The notes beneath the pieces were generated by a model. The model saw nothing but the letters and a program-made list of their open reading frames with translations, was not told where the DNA came from and ran no database searches. The position numbers and the translations under genes are program-made. Positions 12,756 to 23,060 of a stretch of DNA of 64,000 nucleotides are shown here, piece after piece. The stretch's first letter is position 1, and each line of letters starts with the position of its first letter. The DNA is from Cristatella mucedo (lineage: Eukaryota; Bryozoa; Phylactolaemata; Cristatellidae): assembly GCA_009760855.2 (NCBI GenBank), contig WPIO01000007.1:10666001-10730000 (forward strand), in the 5' to 3' direction.

Positions 12756-12879
12756 GCAAAGCACATCGGTGCTAAGAAGACATGTTAACTAGGGCATACA
12801 TGAAAAGCAAACTGGACCAGGTACGTCTCAAGCTGAGACTTACAGGATGTCATTACAGGTGGTACTTGTGGTGACAATA

Positions 12880-13640
12880 GCACCACAAGCTCCTCAGCAT
12901 CTAGTCCTTTCGCCATCCCTCACGCTAAATTGACATCTTTTGGTGATCAAACCTCGAACTCACACGTACCAAACGTCTGGAATTTGCTTCCAGCAAAGGT
13001 CATTACCCGAAATGACCTTAAGTCATTTAAGTATCAGCTAAAACCATCCATTACGATCAGCTTTGCGTGGGCACGTGACCAGGTCATTTTGGTTTTAGTA
13101 TGCTTTTCATCCTTACCTGTGCAAGATTCAGAAGCAAGATAGCAGCTAGAGGTCTTAATAGCTGGTGGGCATGAGTGTCGTCATGTTTTTGGATGACCCG
13201 AGCATGATATTTGTTTGCGTGATACTATGCATGGCCCTAATCCTTGGGTATTGATTGTCTTGCTGGGAGTTGCCATTTGCCTTAAAAGAGACCAAGTTCT
13301 TTATGGCATTATGCAATATTATTATTAAGTTTCTGAGCAGCCGATCCTTCAACTCTGGCTGGGGGTGCAGAAAGAACCTGTAAGAAATCACAACGTTTAC
13401 CAAGCTCCACCCAGCTCAACCGGGACCGATGAATATACAGCCCAGAAGGCAGACTGAATAACAACAAAAATTGTAATCATAGGAGAGGGGCCAGAAGCAG
13501 TTTCAGCAGCTGACGACCAGATGTAATGGCTTAGGTCCTATCTCAAGGGGACATTTCAGAGCCTTAATGTCAACAGCCAAAGGTCATGCTGGGAGTCTCT
13601 GAAGTATGGCGTGCCTCAGGGATCCGGTTAGGTCAACATC
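12880..13640 (+). mobile_element. Two small scraps of a divergent L2 subfamily
   Basis: At 12,930-13,060 a frame reads KLTSFGDQTSNSHVPNVWNLLPA, the end of an L2 ORF2. At 13,520-13,630 there is an RT scrap (LRSYLKGTFQSLNVNSQR, then YGVPQGS-like). The bases between match nothing I know. Confidence 0.55.
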
Positions 13641-14486
13641 TTTTAACAGGTTGGCATACCTGAATGCACTGGAGCTGCTTCTATTACTCTCTAGATGTGC
13701 TGAAAGGTGCCAGCTCAATTAGTATGAGACACACAGCTGTGAGATTAAGCAACAGTTACATAGGCAGTTTTTCTGGAAATATGGGGCTCCGAAGCCACTG
13801 CGCATGCATTTGTAACACTAAGCCAGTCAGAGTTTACCTCATGCAGCCTTTGCTCATCCTAAGAAGTCAGCAAATCTTTCTGCTGCTAACGTATTGTCTA
13901 GTGAAGTACTAGGAATGTGCCCTTGTCGAAGCCACTATACTCATTTGTCTCCGGCATGGTAAAACAGCACTGGTTACCATCGAGACAAGATGGGGAATTG
14001 AAAAGAGATGAGAGAAAGTCATGTGAATCTCTCATACTCTCTCACACATTGACAAGCTCACGATTATGGTCTACACATGACTTTATTCTTAAAACAGGCA
14101 TGTTTTTCAAAACTGAGACAGTTTTAAGAGCTAAAATTGGTTGATTTCGTACACTGCTGCAAGAGTGGTGCTCTCAGGGCCGTTCTCGTCAGTAGCCGTA
14201 TAGGGCGGAGCTAATGCCACTGCAATGGCACATACTTACCCTGCACTTCTCCTAGCTACTGCAGCACAAGGAAATGTGCCCATTCCGAGCATGCAAATAC
14301 CCACGGACTTGCACATAAGTCAGGGGGCATCTCCGGTCAAGGGCCCCTCTGCAGCGCAAGGCCTAGGGTTCACGTCTGGCTGAGGAGGGGGAGGAGCCGG
14401 TGAAGGACAGCTTGGAATCGAAGGCAGGCTATGCACAAAGCCACTGCAGCTACGATGCTGGCGCAGCTCCATCGGTCACGACCTAC

Positions 14487-14680
14487 CTCGTGAACGTGAA
14501 CGTCTTCTTAGCTGGCCCACCATCTCCCCTCTCTATACTATGCGACCTCCGCCTCGCCAAGCTGTTGCCATTTGCACTCCGGCCAGTGATTGGTCCTGCA
14601 GGCGATGCAACAAATGTAGGTGACAATGGTGAGACAGCAGCATTCGTTGTAGTAGCGTCAGAAGCCTGGATCGCCAGACC
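14487..14680 (-). CDS. PCIF1: PCIF1 (CAPAM) internal exon, disordered linker after the WW domain
   Basis: Acceptor TTCGTTTTCTTCCAG|GG after 14,681 and donor ACGAG|GTAGGT at 14,486. The 64 codons are rich in Ala, Thr, Ser, Pro and Arg (starting [18 protein letters not shown] and ending PAKKTFTFT). The family has low-complexity sequence with a basic patch at this place. The assignment rests on phase: it takes phase 0 from the WW exon and hands phase 2 (AG|) to the next exon, where AG+T makes Ser just before PSWNLEI. A roughly 290-base (GT)n tract on the minus strand ends only about 43 bases upstream of this acceptor. Alternative: a chance open frame, but the double phase match and good splice sites argue against it. 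Confidence 0.75.
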
Positions 14681-14723
14681 CTGGAAGAAAACGAAGCAAT
14701 ATTCCAGTGATGGATGATGTTCA

Positions 14724-15012
<289 letters not shown>

Positions 15013-15247
15013 CGGAGTGAGCTCCGTGGCATAGTGAAGCTGGCGCTGCACCGGCTCGCGGCCTGATCATGAGCAAAGCTACGGATCCTTTTAAGAAAGC
15101 TGAAACTTAACCTTACCGAGGCCGACCGATCGAAGACGAGTTAATGGGCACCTCGCAAGCCAGCTACTCTCAATCAGCGCAAGCAGACAGCTGGTTGGAC
15201 GCAGCGCGCCACAAGCGTGCGACCTCCCTGAGATACACAAGTAGCGC

Positions 15248-15292
15248 AGCACCTAGCCAAGCAGCACCTAGCCAAGCAGCACCTAGCCAAGC
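15248..15292. repeat. 15-bp tandem repeat, 3 copies
   Basis: Three head-to-tail copies of AGCACCTAGCCAAGC in a PCIF1 intron. They are in frame with a plus-strand open frame, but that frame is antisense to the WW exon and is not considered real. Confidence 0.93.
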
Positions 15293-15581
15293 AGCATACA
15301 TCCAGCAGGCAGACGCACCCACACACCAAGAGATCCAGGGAAAGGATCATGCAATAATACAGAGAAAGGCTGGCATAAAGAAGGCGACTGAAAAGGACCG
15401 AGACAAGACACGTGGAGCAAAGGAGACAAGCAGACAGAGGGAGGGAACCGGTTCATCGCCGGGGGAGGGGCACAGACCGCAGCAACGGCTGCAGCTGCTG
15501 CATCGGTGGCCAGCGAAAAGCATCTGCGCTGCCAGCCCAGACTGCTGGGTCAGTGCAGCCAACGTTGCCACCGCCACTCAC

Positions 15582-15737
15582 CGCAGTGACTGTCGGCAGC
15601 TCCCACAGCGCCTGATTGGTGAACTTGTTGAAGTAATACCAGCGGTTCTCTCGCTTGCTCCAGAACCTTCTCCAGCCGGCCTCTGCCAGCTCTCGCGGCA
15701 GGTCGCTGGCAGCTTGTGCCCCGGCGCCAGGCTCTGC
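15582..15737 (-). CDS. PCIF1: PCIF1 (CAPAM) WW-domain exon
   Basis: PCIF1/CAPAM is the nuclear enzyme that adds N6-methyl to cap-adjacent 2'-O-methyladenosine; its WW domain docks on the phosphorylated RNA polymerase II tail. The 52 codons carry a complete WW domain: DLPRELAEAGWRRFW, SKRENRWYYFNKFTNQ, then ALWELP (first Trp at exon residue 22, Tyr-Tyr-Phe at 34-36, second Trp at 45, Pro at 48). The LPEEL.-AGW lead-in and FTNQ-LWE wording are specific to PCIF1 among WW proteins. Acceptor TTTACTCAG|GCA after 15,738 and donor ACTGCG|GTGAGT at 15,581, phase 0 on both sides. The start-codon exon lies upstream (higher coordinates) and was not found. Four consecutive exons are in phase, but the catalytic NPPF-type domain is outside the window. 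Confidence 0.93.
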
Positions 15738-16051
15738 CTGAGTAAACGAAGCGAGCAAGCAAGCAAGTGTGTGTATAGTTGGACGGCTACAACAACTGAG
15801 ACAACTTGGTAACATGGCATTCCTCTGCGTAAACGGCTGCAGCGCACCGCAACTGCGGTGTGCTTTTACGGCTCGACGCGTCACCCCAGCACTTCTCCTT
15901 CTGAAGAGGAAGCACAGCGATGTAATGGAAAAATATATATTATTCATCTGGTTGGTTTCAAGAGTTGAATCTGCCCAATACACGAGAGCACTCACTCAAG
16001 CACGAGTGCATGCAGGAGTCACGTAAAAAAAAAGAAAAAGGGCAGCAGTTA

Positions 16052-16740
16052 ATAATAACAATAATAATAATAATACGCTTGATGAAGCGCCCTCAGAGAA
16101 CTCAGTTCACCTCTGTCCCTAGGCAGAGCAAGTGAGTTTCACACTTTTAGTGGATGAAGTCTCTATCCCGAAAAAATTTCAATTAAGTGCAATTGGCGGA
16201 GAGATGACTAGATGCAGAGGAGAGAGGGGCGGGAGAGCAGGAAGTCGGATATGAAGGCTGGTGGAAGCAAGTGAAGCAATCGTAAGCCAGACTGACAATC
16301 ACGAAATCGATTCTTGATATGGAGCAAGTGATGGTCAGAAAGAAGTGGTGCTTTGTGGCATCTACACCGTTGACGACAGACCAGACAAGCTGCTGATTTG
16401 TGCACCAGTTGCAGGCGAGTAAGGGCACAACTCAGGAGTCCTGAATTAAGTGAATTGCACTAATCTAGATGCAATGTCACAAACACATAAACTAGTTCGG
16501 ATATAGTACTCTTATCAAAACCGGTCCTGATTTAAGCACGTTCCTCAGCTGAAAGTAAGTCAACTTGACAGGGGTATGTGTAACATATGTGATCATCCAA
16601 TGAAAAGTCGCTCTCCAGACACGACTAGATTACAGCTAGACGTCACTGGAGTGGTGCTAGCTGAACCAATGTTTGAGAGTTAGGCATTCCAACTTTTGGG
16701 TGACACTAGGTTGGCCGACTTGCTCGTCAGCATTGCTTAG
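16052..16740 (-). mobile_element. L2 copy, minus strand, decayed
   Basis: Starts with AATAATAACAATAATAATAATAATACG and a reversed L2 3' end (AAGCGCCCTCAGAGAACTCAG). Reversed thumb and palm remnants follow (the CTGATTTGTGCACCAGTTGCAG region and a reversed SFDDHIS-like segment). No frame is intact. Confidence 0.75.
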
Positions 16741-16779
16741 CATCTATAACGACCTGCTCATGAATGCAGACTTGGGTAA

Positions 16780-18150
16780 GTCTCACTGCTTGATCTTTCG
16801 GCAGCATTTGATACTATTGATCACAAAGTCCTTATTGACCATTTCGGATCTCGACTGGGCATCGCTGGCACTGCACTGCAATGGTCCAGGTCATATCTCA
16901 GTGGGAGACTTCAGAGTATATGTAATGTGAACAGAAAAGATCATCAGAGGAACTACAGAAGTACAGGGCACCTCAGGGCTCTGTGCTAGGTCTGCTTCTT
17001 TTTCAGTTTATACTCTCCCTCTTGCCGATGAGATCGCCAAGTACAATCTAGGCTCTCACTTCACTGCAGACGACAGTTGTACCTTTGCTTTGATCCCTCC
17101 CAGCTCTCGAACACGTCGAATTCTCTGCACACCCTTGCTGCATGTATCGATGACACCCTCACATGGATGGCAGTAAACTTTCAAAATGAATGACTATAAA
17201 ACCAACTTACTAGTTATGAGCAGAACGAGTGATTAAAAAAATTAGAAAACCTGCCGCTCAAAATCGGTTCCGCCAGCATATCTCCTGTTGAATCTGCACT
17301 TAATCTAGGTGTGCTGTTCCAAAGTGACCTTTCATTAGGCGACCACATCAGCTCCACAATCAAGTCTGCCTACTTTCAGCTACATAAGATTGCTACAATC
17401 CGGGCTTGCTTAGACAGGGGTACTACATCCAAATTGGCCCATGGATTTGTGACATCCTGTCTCGACTTCTGTAACTCTTTGCTTGCTGGCCACCCGACTT
17501 GTGCAGTCAGGTGCTTACAGTTGGTGCACAATTCTGCAGCTAGGTTCAACTGTCGAGAGTGTCACATCACACCATTTCTCACCGACCTGTATTGCCTCCC
17601 AATCAAGCAGACTCAAGATCAAGCAGCATCGACTTAAAGGTTCTGTCACTGACTTGTAGGTCCCTTGATTCTCTGGCTCTAGCCAAGAAAAAGAATCATG
17701 CAAACAAATATCGTATAACGATTCGTATATCAATCGTATAACGAAGAATCGTACAACCAGCTAATCTGACTCGAATCATTTAGCCATACTTCGTACGAAC
17801 CTCAAAACTGTTGGAGACCGTGCCTTTAATTCCTATGCTCCTAAAGCATGGAACTCACTATTGCACATCACAACGTCCCCTGACATGAAGACATTAAAAA
17901 AAAGCTTAAAGCACACCTGTTTATTACAGCATTTGACGGATCTTTGTGATTCGTTCTTCGTGTGCATGTATCTGCTTACACTATCTATGCTTACACTATG
18001 CCTGCTGCCGGTGGATGTTACTACTAATCATTTGACAATGCTTTCTATACAGCATCTCCAAAGCGCCTAGAAAGGGACGCAGTGCTCCGAGGGCACAAAA
18101 CATATGTACTATTATTATATTTTTATTATTATTGCTTCTATTATGTTGGT
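16780..18150 (+). mobile_element. L2 copy, RT to 3' end, decayed
   Basis: Reverse transcriptase from LDLSAAFDTIDHKVL through a frameshifted YADD region to LFQSDLSLGDHISSTIKSAYFQLHKIATIRACLD and FVTSCLDFCNSLLAG. The C-terminal segment and the 3' end (AAAGCGCCTAGAAAGGGACG...TTATTATT) are recognisable. There are several stops and frameshifts. Confidence 0.88.
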
Positions 18151-18189
18151 CTTATCATCGTAGAGTTTCAGCAAGTTAGTAGCCATCCA

Positions 18190-18420
18190 AAATGTGATTA
18201 CCATATATGCACACCGGAAGCCGAATAAGGAGCAAGGCTTGAAGGGTCAAAGCATAGGTAGAGCTGAGAGGGGGAGGGGTAGTCGGCATAGAAATAAAAG
18301 ACTAAGATTGTGTTTGGCAATGGCATCGCCAGAAGAAGAGCATTGATAGCAAAGAGAATTGAGCCTAAGACCGAACCCTACGGTACAGCATACTGGCTGC
18401 GCCTGAACAATGCCAGACAA
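18190..18420 (-). mobile_element. L2 RT scrap, minus strand
   Basis: Reversed match to the YADD region (minus: HNLSLLFLCRLP, frameshifted) and to the GVPQGSVLG region. It abuts the 3' tail of the preceding copy. Confidence 0.6.
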
Positions 18421-19874
18421 AAAACAAGTCCCGATTACATCGTGTGAGCTCACGCCGGTAAGCTTCACCTAGCAGTGGCACATAGCCAGCCAGCACTAGC
18501 AGCAAACAAAGCGATCGCGAGCTCTCGCGAGCGCAGTTTGTGCACGCGTAGAGTGCGCGTATGTGCATGTGCTCGTGCACACATGCTCTTATCTGCATGT
18601 ATATGTGCTGCAGGAGTTCATGCACGCTCGAGAGGCACAGAGAGCAGCACCTGCATCCAAGCAGCGTAGAAATGCATGCAAGCATAGAACTGCATGGAAC
18701 AGCAACGAATGCACGATGACGTGTGGAGCAAATGTCTTCTCCGGGAGTGAGCATTAATTCTGAGCACTGCTCGTCCCGAATTGCAAGGGCTTGCCGAAGG
18801 GAATGCTGCCACATGGCACAGTTCGGATCGTGCACCATCCACTCACTGTTGAGACAGCCACCGAGGCACCCCCCCTGCCCCCTGTGACTCGAGCTGCACA
18901 CAAACAAATACTCTAGCCAGTCTGCCAATTGAGCCTAACCAGCCACCAAAGTCGGCTGCTTAAAAATAAAATAAGCAGCAACATCGTATGCTGCCGAATA
19001 CGCTGGCTGGAGGAGTGCAATAGACGGCAATGCTTTAACAGCAGCTTGCTCTATTGCTGCAGTACGCCATTTGACTATTAGTCAAGTACCCTAAAATCCT
19101 TTGTGGCCCGAATATCTTTCGAAACAGTTACAAACTGCAAAAGCTCTCAAATCTTCGCAGGTCCATAGCACCATTGCTTGTCAGAGACGCTTACTCTGGA
19201 GACAGGCAAAGTCGACTCATCGTGCCCATCAGCTGGACTTCCTTTCACGTGCATTTGGCCAGCGGCATGACTGCTTGCCATGGCAAGAAGACGGACCGAG
19301 CAGCACCATCATGGACTGCCATGCCTGCAAGCAAAAAACGCCATCAGCATGCCGCACTGACAGCTTTCGGCCGTGTGCAATGCGGCCTCTCCTTTGTAAA
19401 CTAGAGCAAAAGTAAAGGTCAGCTGAACAAACAGTCTCACTGATGTCGCGGCAGACAAGTCTAAGGTGCTATCGCGAAGGTTGCTGAGGGCAGCAAAGGA
19501 GAGCCTGCTGAAGGACTCGAGCCTACCACTTGAGTCGTGAAGTGCCAGCACAGCCAGCACCCCTACGACCCGGGTTTGTCCGGTCAGCCGGTGGCTTGGC
19601 CGGTGGCAATATGCATCCCGGATGCCTGCTTTTGACGAATAAATGCTCGGCCCCAGTGGCTCCAACCCTCCCTCTGCACACTTGCTGAACGATCAATCTT
19701 CTTCGGCATACAGTGGTAATAGCTATCTAGTTGGCATGCCACCATCTATCGTGCCACGTCAAATACTCCAACCAGCATGGAAAAAGTGGAGAAATAGATG
19801 GTATTTTAAATGGGAATCAGATGCCCAGCAGGAGTCAAATACTGTCACAGGTCACCTAGGGCAGCAGGCCAGAG

Positions 19875-20035
19875 AAAAAAAAAATAAATAAATTTTCTTC
19901 GTTTGTATGGCGCACTAAGAGAATTTAATCCCTGCCCAGATGCTTTTTTCATGTGCCACACGGCCAGAGTCAGCGACCTTCTTTGCTGAAGGCTAGCACA
20001 TTACCCCTAAGCTATAGCAGGGCGGGAAGGTCAAC
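19875..20035 (-). mobile_element. SINE I remnant, minus strand
   Basis: Minus strand: a tRNA-like head (GCTATAGCTTAGGGGTAATG, then a GGTCGCTGACTC-type box B) followed by a tail near GCGCCATACAAACGAAG. Strongly diverged. Confidence 0.5.
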
Positions 20036-20678
20036 ACGGATGTAAACATGACAGAGGTGGCAAGTTCAACAAGCTTGCTCTGTGAGTCGGTTTGTCTCAA
20101 GGTCAGCCGAAGAGCTCAGCAAGCAGAAATGTTAGCTAAAAGCCAACTGCATGAGATCCGGTATACAATATGTCCACTTTAAGTCATTACCAGGCGACTG
20201 CAGCAGTGCAAAAGGGTGCAGCAGTGCTGCCGTAAGGGGGTGGTTGATGGAGTAAGTTTGCAGCCTTAGTAGGATGCTGCCTTGGGTTCGTGCTGTTATA
20301 GATCTCCTTATCTGTTGACAGCGGGGAGGGGAACATAGCATCTGCTGAAGCCCTGATGCAGCCAAAGATGAGTACCTGCTAGGAGTAGGGCTAAGAAAGG
20401 AGAACCAAGCACACAGTCAATCGCTCCAAGGAATGTACCAGCTGCCCGAATTGTCACTCACACGGGACAGCAATGAAAAAGGGTTGCACACACACTGCAG
20501 CCACTGAGTGCTTTGCAGCAGCTCTGGAAAGGCTGGATTTTAACCCCTCTGCACAGCAAAGAGCATGCTACGCTGCCCAGCCGTGAAGTATGCTCTGCCT
20601 ACCAACCAGTCTCCACTCTCCATCCGATCCCTCATCTTTTTCCCTTCCTCTCTTTCATTAACTGCCTCTCTTCTCCTT

Positions 20679-20681
<3 letters not shown>

Positions 20682-20747
<66 letters not shown>
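20682..20747. repeat. (CT)n microsatellite
   Basis: About 33 CT units inside a wider pyrimidine-rich stretch (20,600-20,800). Leu-Ser frames across it are artefacts. Confidence 0.96.
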
Positions 20748-20751
<4 letters not shown>

Positions 20752-21289
20752 GTCTCTGTCTGTCTGTCTCTCACACACTGTCATCCTCTTTCTCTGCCTT
20801 CACTGCTACCCCTACGCTCTACCTCTGCGGCTATCACTACTACCACGCAGAAGCTGCAGAAATATCTTTCTCACACAGCACTTTCCATTTACTCTGGGGC
20901 TGTTTCCGCACTCCTTTCTAAGCACGAGAAGCCAGCACTGCTAACCATTACATCTGCCAATGAGCTTGGTTGTTGCACTCATGAAATATGACAAAAATCT
21001 TTTCCAGTTGTGCGGCTATCCCTGCCGACAGGCACAGAACCAGATTTTGCCACAGGTTACGGAGGTCTATTCAAGCATACAACACAAAAAATCATAAATT
21101 TCCCAGTTGAGATCGCAATAACGCACAGGATTTGCGACTTTCAGGCGAAGGGTTCCGTCGCACTAAATGGGCTCATACTAGTTCTGGCAAACAGCCGCCG
21201 AGCAACGTTGTAGCGTCGAGGTGCATCATTCCACGCAAAATAACTAAGCCGTGAATCTAAATTGCTTTTAAGGAACTATTTTAATTGAT

Positions 21290-21773
21290 ACAATGCGTCT
21301 ACGTCGACGTATTCACAGACGGTTTCGCTGGCAGCAGTCGGGCGGCGAAAATAGCAACGCGTCAGTAGTGACGCGTCCTCGACACGACGGATGTGCATGC
21401 ACGCAAGCACAAGACGTTGCATAAAATTCTATCTGCGTGAGCTTATAATAGGCATCCGCGTCAGACGTTCTATACAGCCCATCCTTGCCGCCCCAGCTTT
21501 ACCGATGAATAGGCGTCGGCCGTTCGAACGCCTCCATTTTTCCGCCATCAGTGTACTCCGTAGGTCATGTGGTATCTATGTCGAGGGCGGCAAAAGGCGA
21601 CACCGGGTCAGGTAGTTGCGCTTGCAATGTTGAACGCTGACGGAAGCCAACCGTTAATCTAATATGTCCAATAAAAATTATATTTATTTTAATTCTTAAT
21701 AAATCAAGTGCCTCGTGTATCCTTCCTGTAGAAGCTCGGAGCGCCCGGCTACGACTTCATAAGGCCGGCAGCG
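21290..21773 (+). promoter_or_regulatory. CpG-rich candidate promoter, possibly bidirectional
   Basis: Many CG dinucleotides, in contrast to the AT-rich DNA on its left, directly before the ATPSCKMT start codon. It contains a CCATTTTTCCGCCATCA stretch (about 21,534-21,550), whose reverse complement carries the ATGGCGG core typical of YY1-type initiator sites. PCIF1 points the other way from here, so one region could serve both genes. No TATA box at a convincing place. Inferred from composition and position only. Confidence 0.35.
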
Positions 21774-22391
21774 ATGGACAGATCCGTCGTCCTGGAGGCT
21801 GACGATGGTGGCCAGCGGTCCAAACCTACTCTAACAAAACGGGGCTGGACGATATTAGGCATCGCGGCTACTGCAGCCGTGACGGTCTACGGCGTGGCCA
21901 TACCCTTCATTTCGCCTGCCTTCCGTAAGATTTGCTTGCCTTACGTACCAGCGACAGATGCTCAGGTCCGTAATGTGCTCCGGTGTTTGAACGGGAGAAC
22001 CGGCCGAACGGTGGACCTTGGTAGCGGCGACGGTAGGATAGTCCTCGCCATCGCCAAGGACACGCGCGCAAGCGTAGACGGCGTGGAGCTCAACCCTTGG
22101 CTGGTGTGGTACTCGAGGTTCAGGGCTCGGCAGCAGTCGCTCAGTCGCACTGCTCGTTTTCACGTCAAGAATATTTGGCACACCGACCTGGCGCAGTATG
22201 ATAACGTTGTTGTCTTTGGCGTAGAGCAAATGATGCAGCCTCTAGAAGATAAATTGGCCAAAGAACTGCGACCCAACTCAGCTGTGGTCGCCTGCCGCTT
22301 TCCACTACCCACGTGGAAACCCGACGTAGTAGTCGGAGAAGACATTGACACGGTTTGGCTGTACTTTATGCCGAAAAGCACGGCCAGGTAA
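21774..22391 (+). CDS. ATPSCKMT: ATP synthase subunit c lysine N-methyltransferase (FAM173B type), intronless
   Basis: In mammals this mitochondrial enzyme trimethylates Lys43 of the c-subunit of ATP synthase using S-adenosylmethionine. The 205-residue product has the family layout: a short polar N-terminus, a hydrophobic segment at about 25-47 that anchors and targets it to mitochondria, the LPYVPAT motif at 55-61, SAM-binding motif I DLGSGDGR at 81-88, then [12 protein letters not shown] at 104-115, VVFGVEQMM, and CRFPLPTW before DTVWLY near the end. [15 protein letters not shown] and DTVW are closer to FAM173B than to its paralogue FAM173A (ANTKMT). The length is close to the family's usual size, slightly shorter at the C-terminus. 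The ATG at 21,774 is the first in frame and gives a family-like N-terminus. There is no intron, whereas vertebrate orthologues have several. A 16-bp direct repeat lies on either side. Confidence 0.93.
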   Translation: MDRSVVLEADDGGQRSKPTLTKRGWTILGIAATAAVTVYGVAIPFISPAFRKICLPYVPATDAQVRNVLRCLNGRTGRTVDLGSGDGRIVLAIAKDTRASVDGVELNPWLVWYSRFRARQQSLSRTARFHVKNIWHTDLAQYDNVVVFGVEQMMQPLEDKLAKELRPNSAVVACRFPLPTWKPDVVVGEDIDTVWLYFMPKSTAR

Positions 22392-22575
22392 CCCTTTCTG
22401 ACCTTTTCTGGTCGGGCTGGCAGCAGTCGGGTTTTAGCGCCAGTGCTTTTGATCAGCCCCTGCTATTTTGATACAACTCTACCTCAGAAACAGCTGCAGG
22501 TTCAGGGTGCTGCCCGTGGCTTCGAAAGCTCACGTCTTACTGACGGCGCCTCCTTGGTGGGCATCTCAATTTTAT

Positions 22576-22625
22576 TGATATATATATATATATATCAATA
22601 TATGCATGTATATATGTATATTTGC
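22576..22625. repeat. Imperfect (TA)n microsatellite
   Basis: TATATA runs broken by CA and GC, about 50 bases, 200 bases 3' of the ATPSCKMT stop. Confidence 0.85.
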
Positions 22626-22944
22626 TGGAGGTCAATATTTTTGGTTATTTGATTCGTAAGCTGCAGTGGCAAGGTTGTCAAGATAGCTGTACGGACCCTT
22701 GAGAGACCGGTGAGAGGCTGCCTCTACTTTCAGGTTGGCCTGAGCAGTGCTCTCTTTAATCGAAGTCAGCCGAGCGAAAATAAGCATGCGGCGACAGGCT
22801 CACCCTAGTTGGATCTTCGATGACGATTGATTCGGCCTGCCTGTGTATACCGTGAGCTGCTGCAATCGAGCTGGCCAAGCTGCCTGTGGTGCTAGCTAAG
22901 AATGTCTTTCACATTAGGGGGGCTAGCACACTGACATATACCGG

Positions 22945-23060
22945 AGGTGTGCTAGGGGCAGAAGGAACGTGCTCGCCCTTCACGATCCAGGTCGTGGATT
23001 CGAGATCTGCAGTGAGCGCTCCTTTATCGCCGACCACATTGTCACGATAGAGCAAGCTCT
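22945..23060 (+). mobile_element. tRNA-related SINE head fragment
   Basis: GCTAGGGGCAGAAGGAACG, CTTCACGATCCAGGTCGTG and GGATTCGAGATC follow the box A / palindrome / box B order of SINE family II. The tail is not recognisable. Confidence 0.5.

Larger units (their letters stand above)
6336..14486 (-). other. Large PCIF1 intron filled with repeats
   Basis: An 8.15 kb intron that opens with donor GTAGGT at 14486 and ends with acceptor TTGCAG. It holds the TA/GA arrays at 8.3-8.6 kb, an L2 3' end at 9.05 kb, a long decayed L2 (9.4-12.75 kb) with another L2 nested in it, and further L2 scraps at 12.9 and 13.5 kb. A weak CAG/CTG run lies at 7531-7550. The minus open frame 7237-7593 starts at such a CAG run and is not recognised. 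I see no other exon. Confidence 0.7.
15738..21289. other. 5' region of PCIF1: no exon recognised, mostly repeats
   Basis: Should contain the PCIF1 start-codon exon and 5' UTR, which I could not identify because it is short and poorly conserved. It holds L2 pieces from 16.05 to 18.42 kb, a SINE I remnant at 19.9 kb and a (CT)n array at 20.7 kb. Long open frames at 18,365-18,928 and 19,309-19,665 (minus) match no known family. Confidence 0.5.

Noticed and set aside
15144-15812. 222-codon plus-strand open frame
   Set aside because: Antisense to the PCIF1 WW exon and includes a 15-bp tandem repeat; no domain.
18365-18928. 187-codon minus-strand open frame, Cys- and Leu-rich
   Set aside because: Considered as a PCIF1 5' exon, but there is no similarity to the PCIF1 N-terminus and part of it overlaps an L2 scrap.
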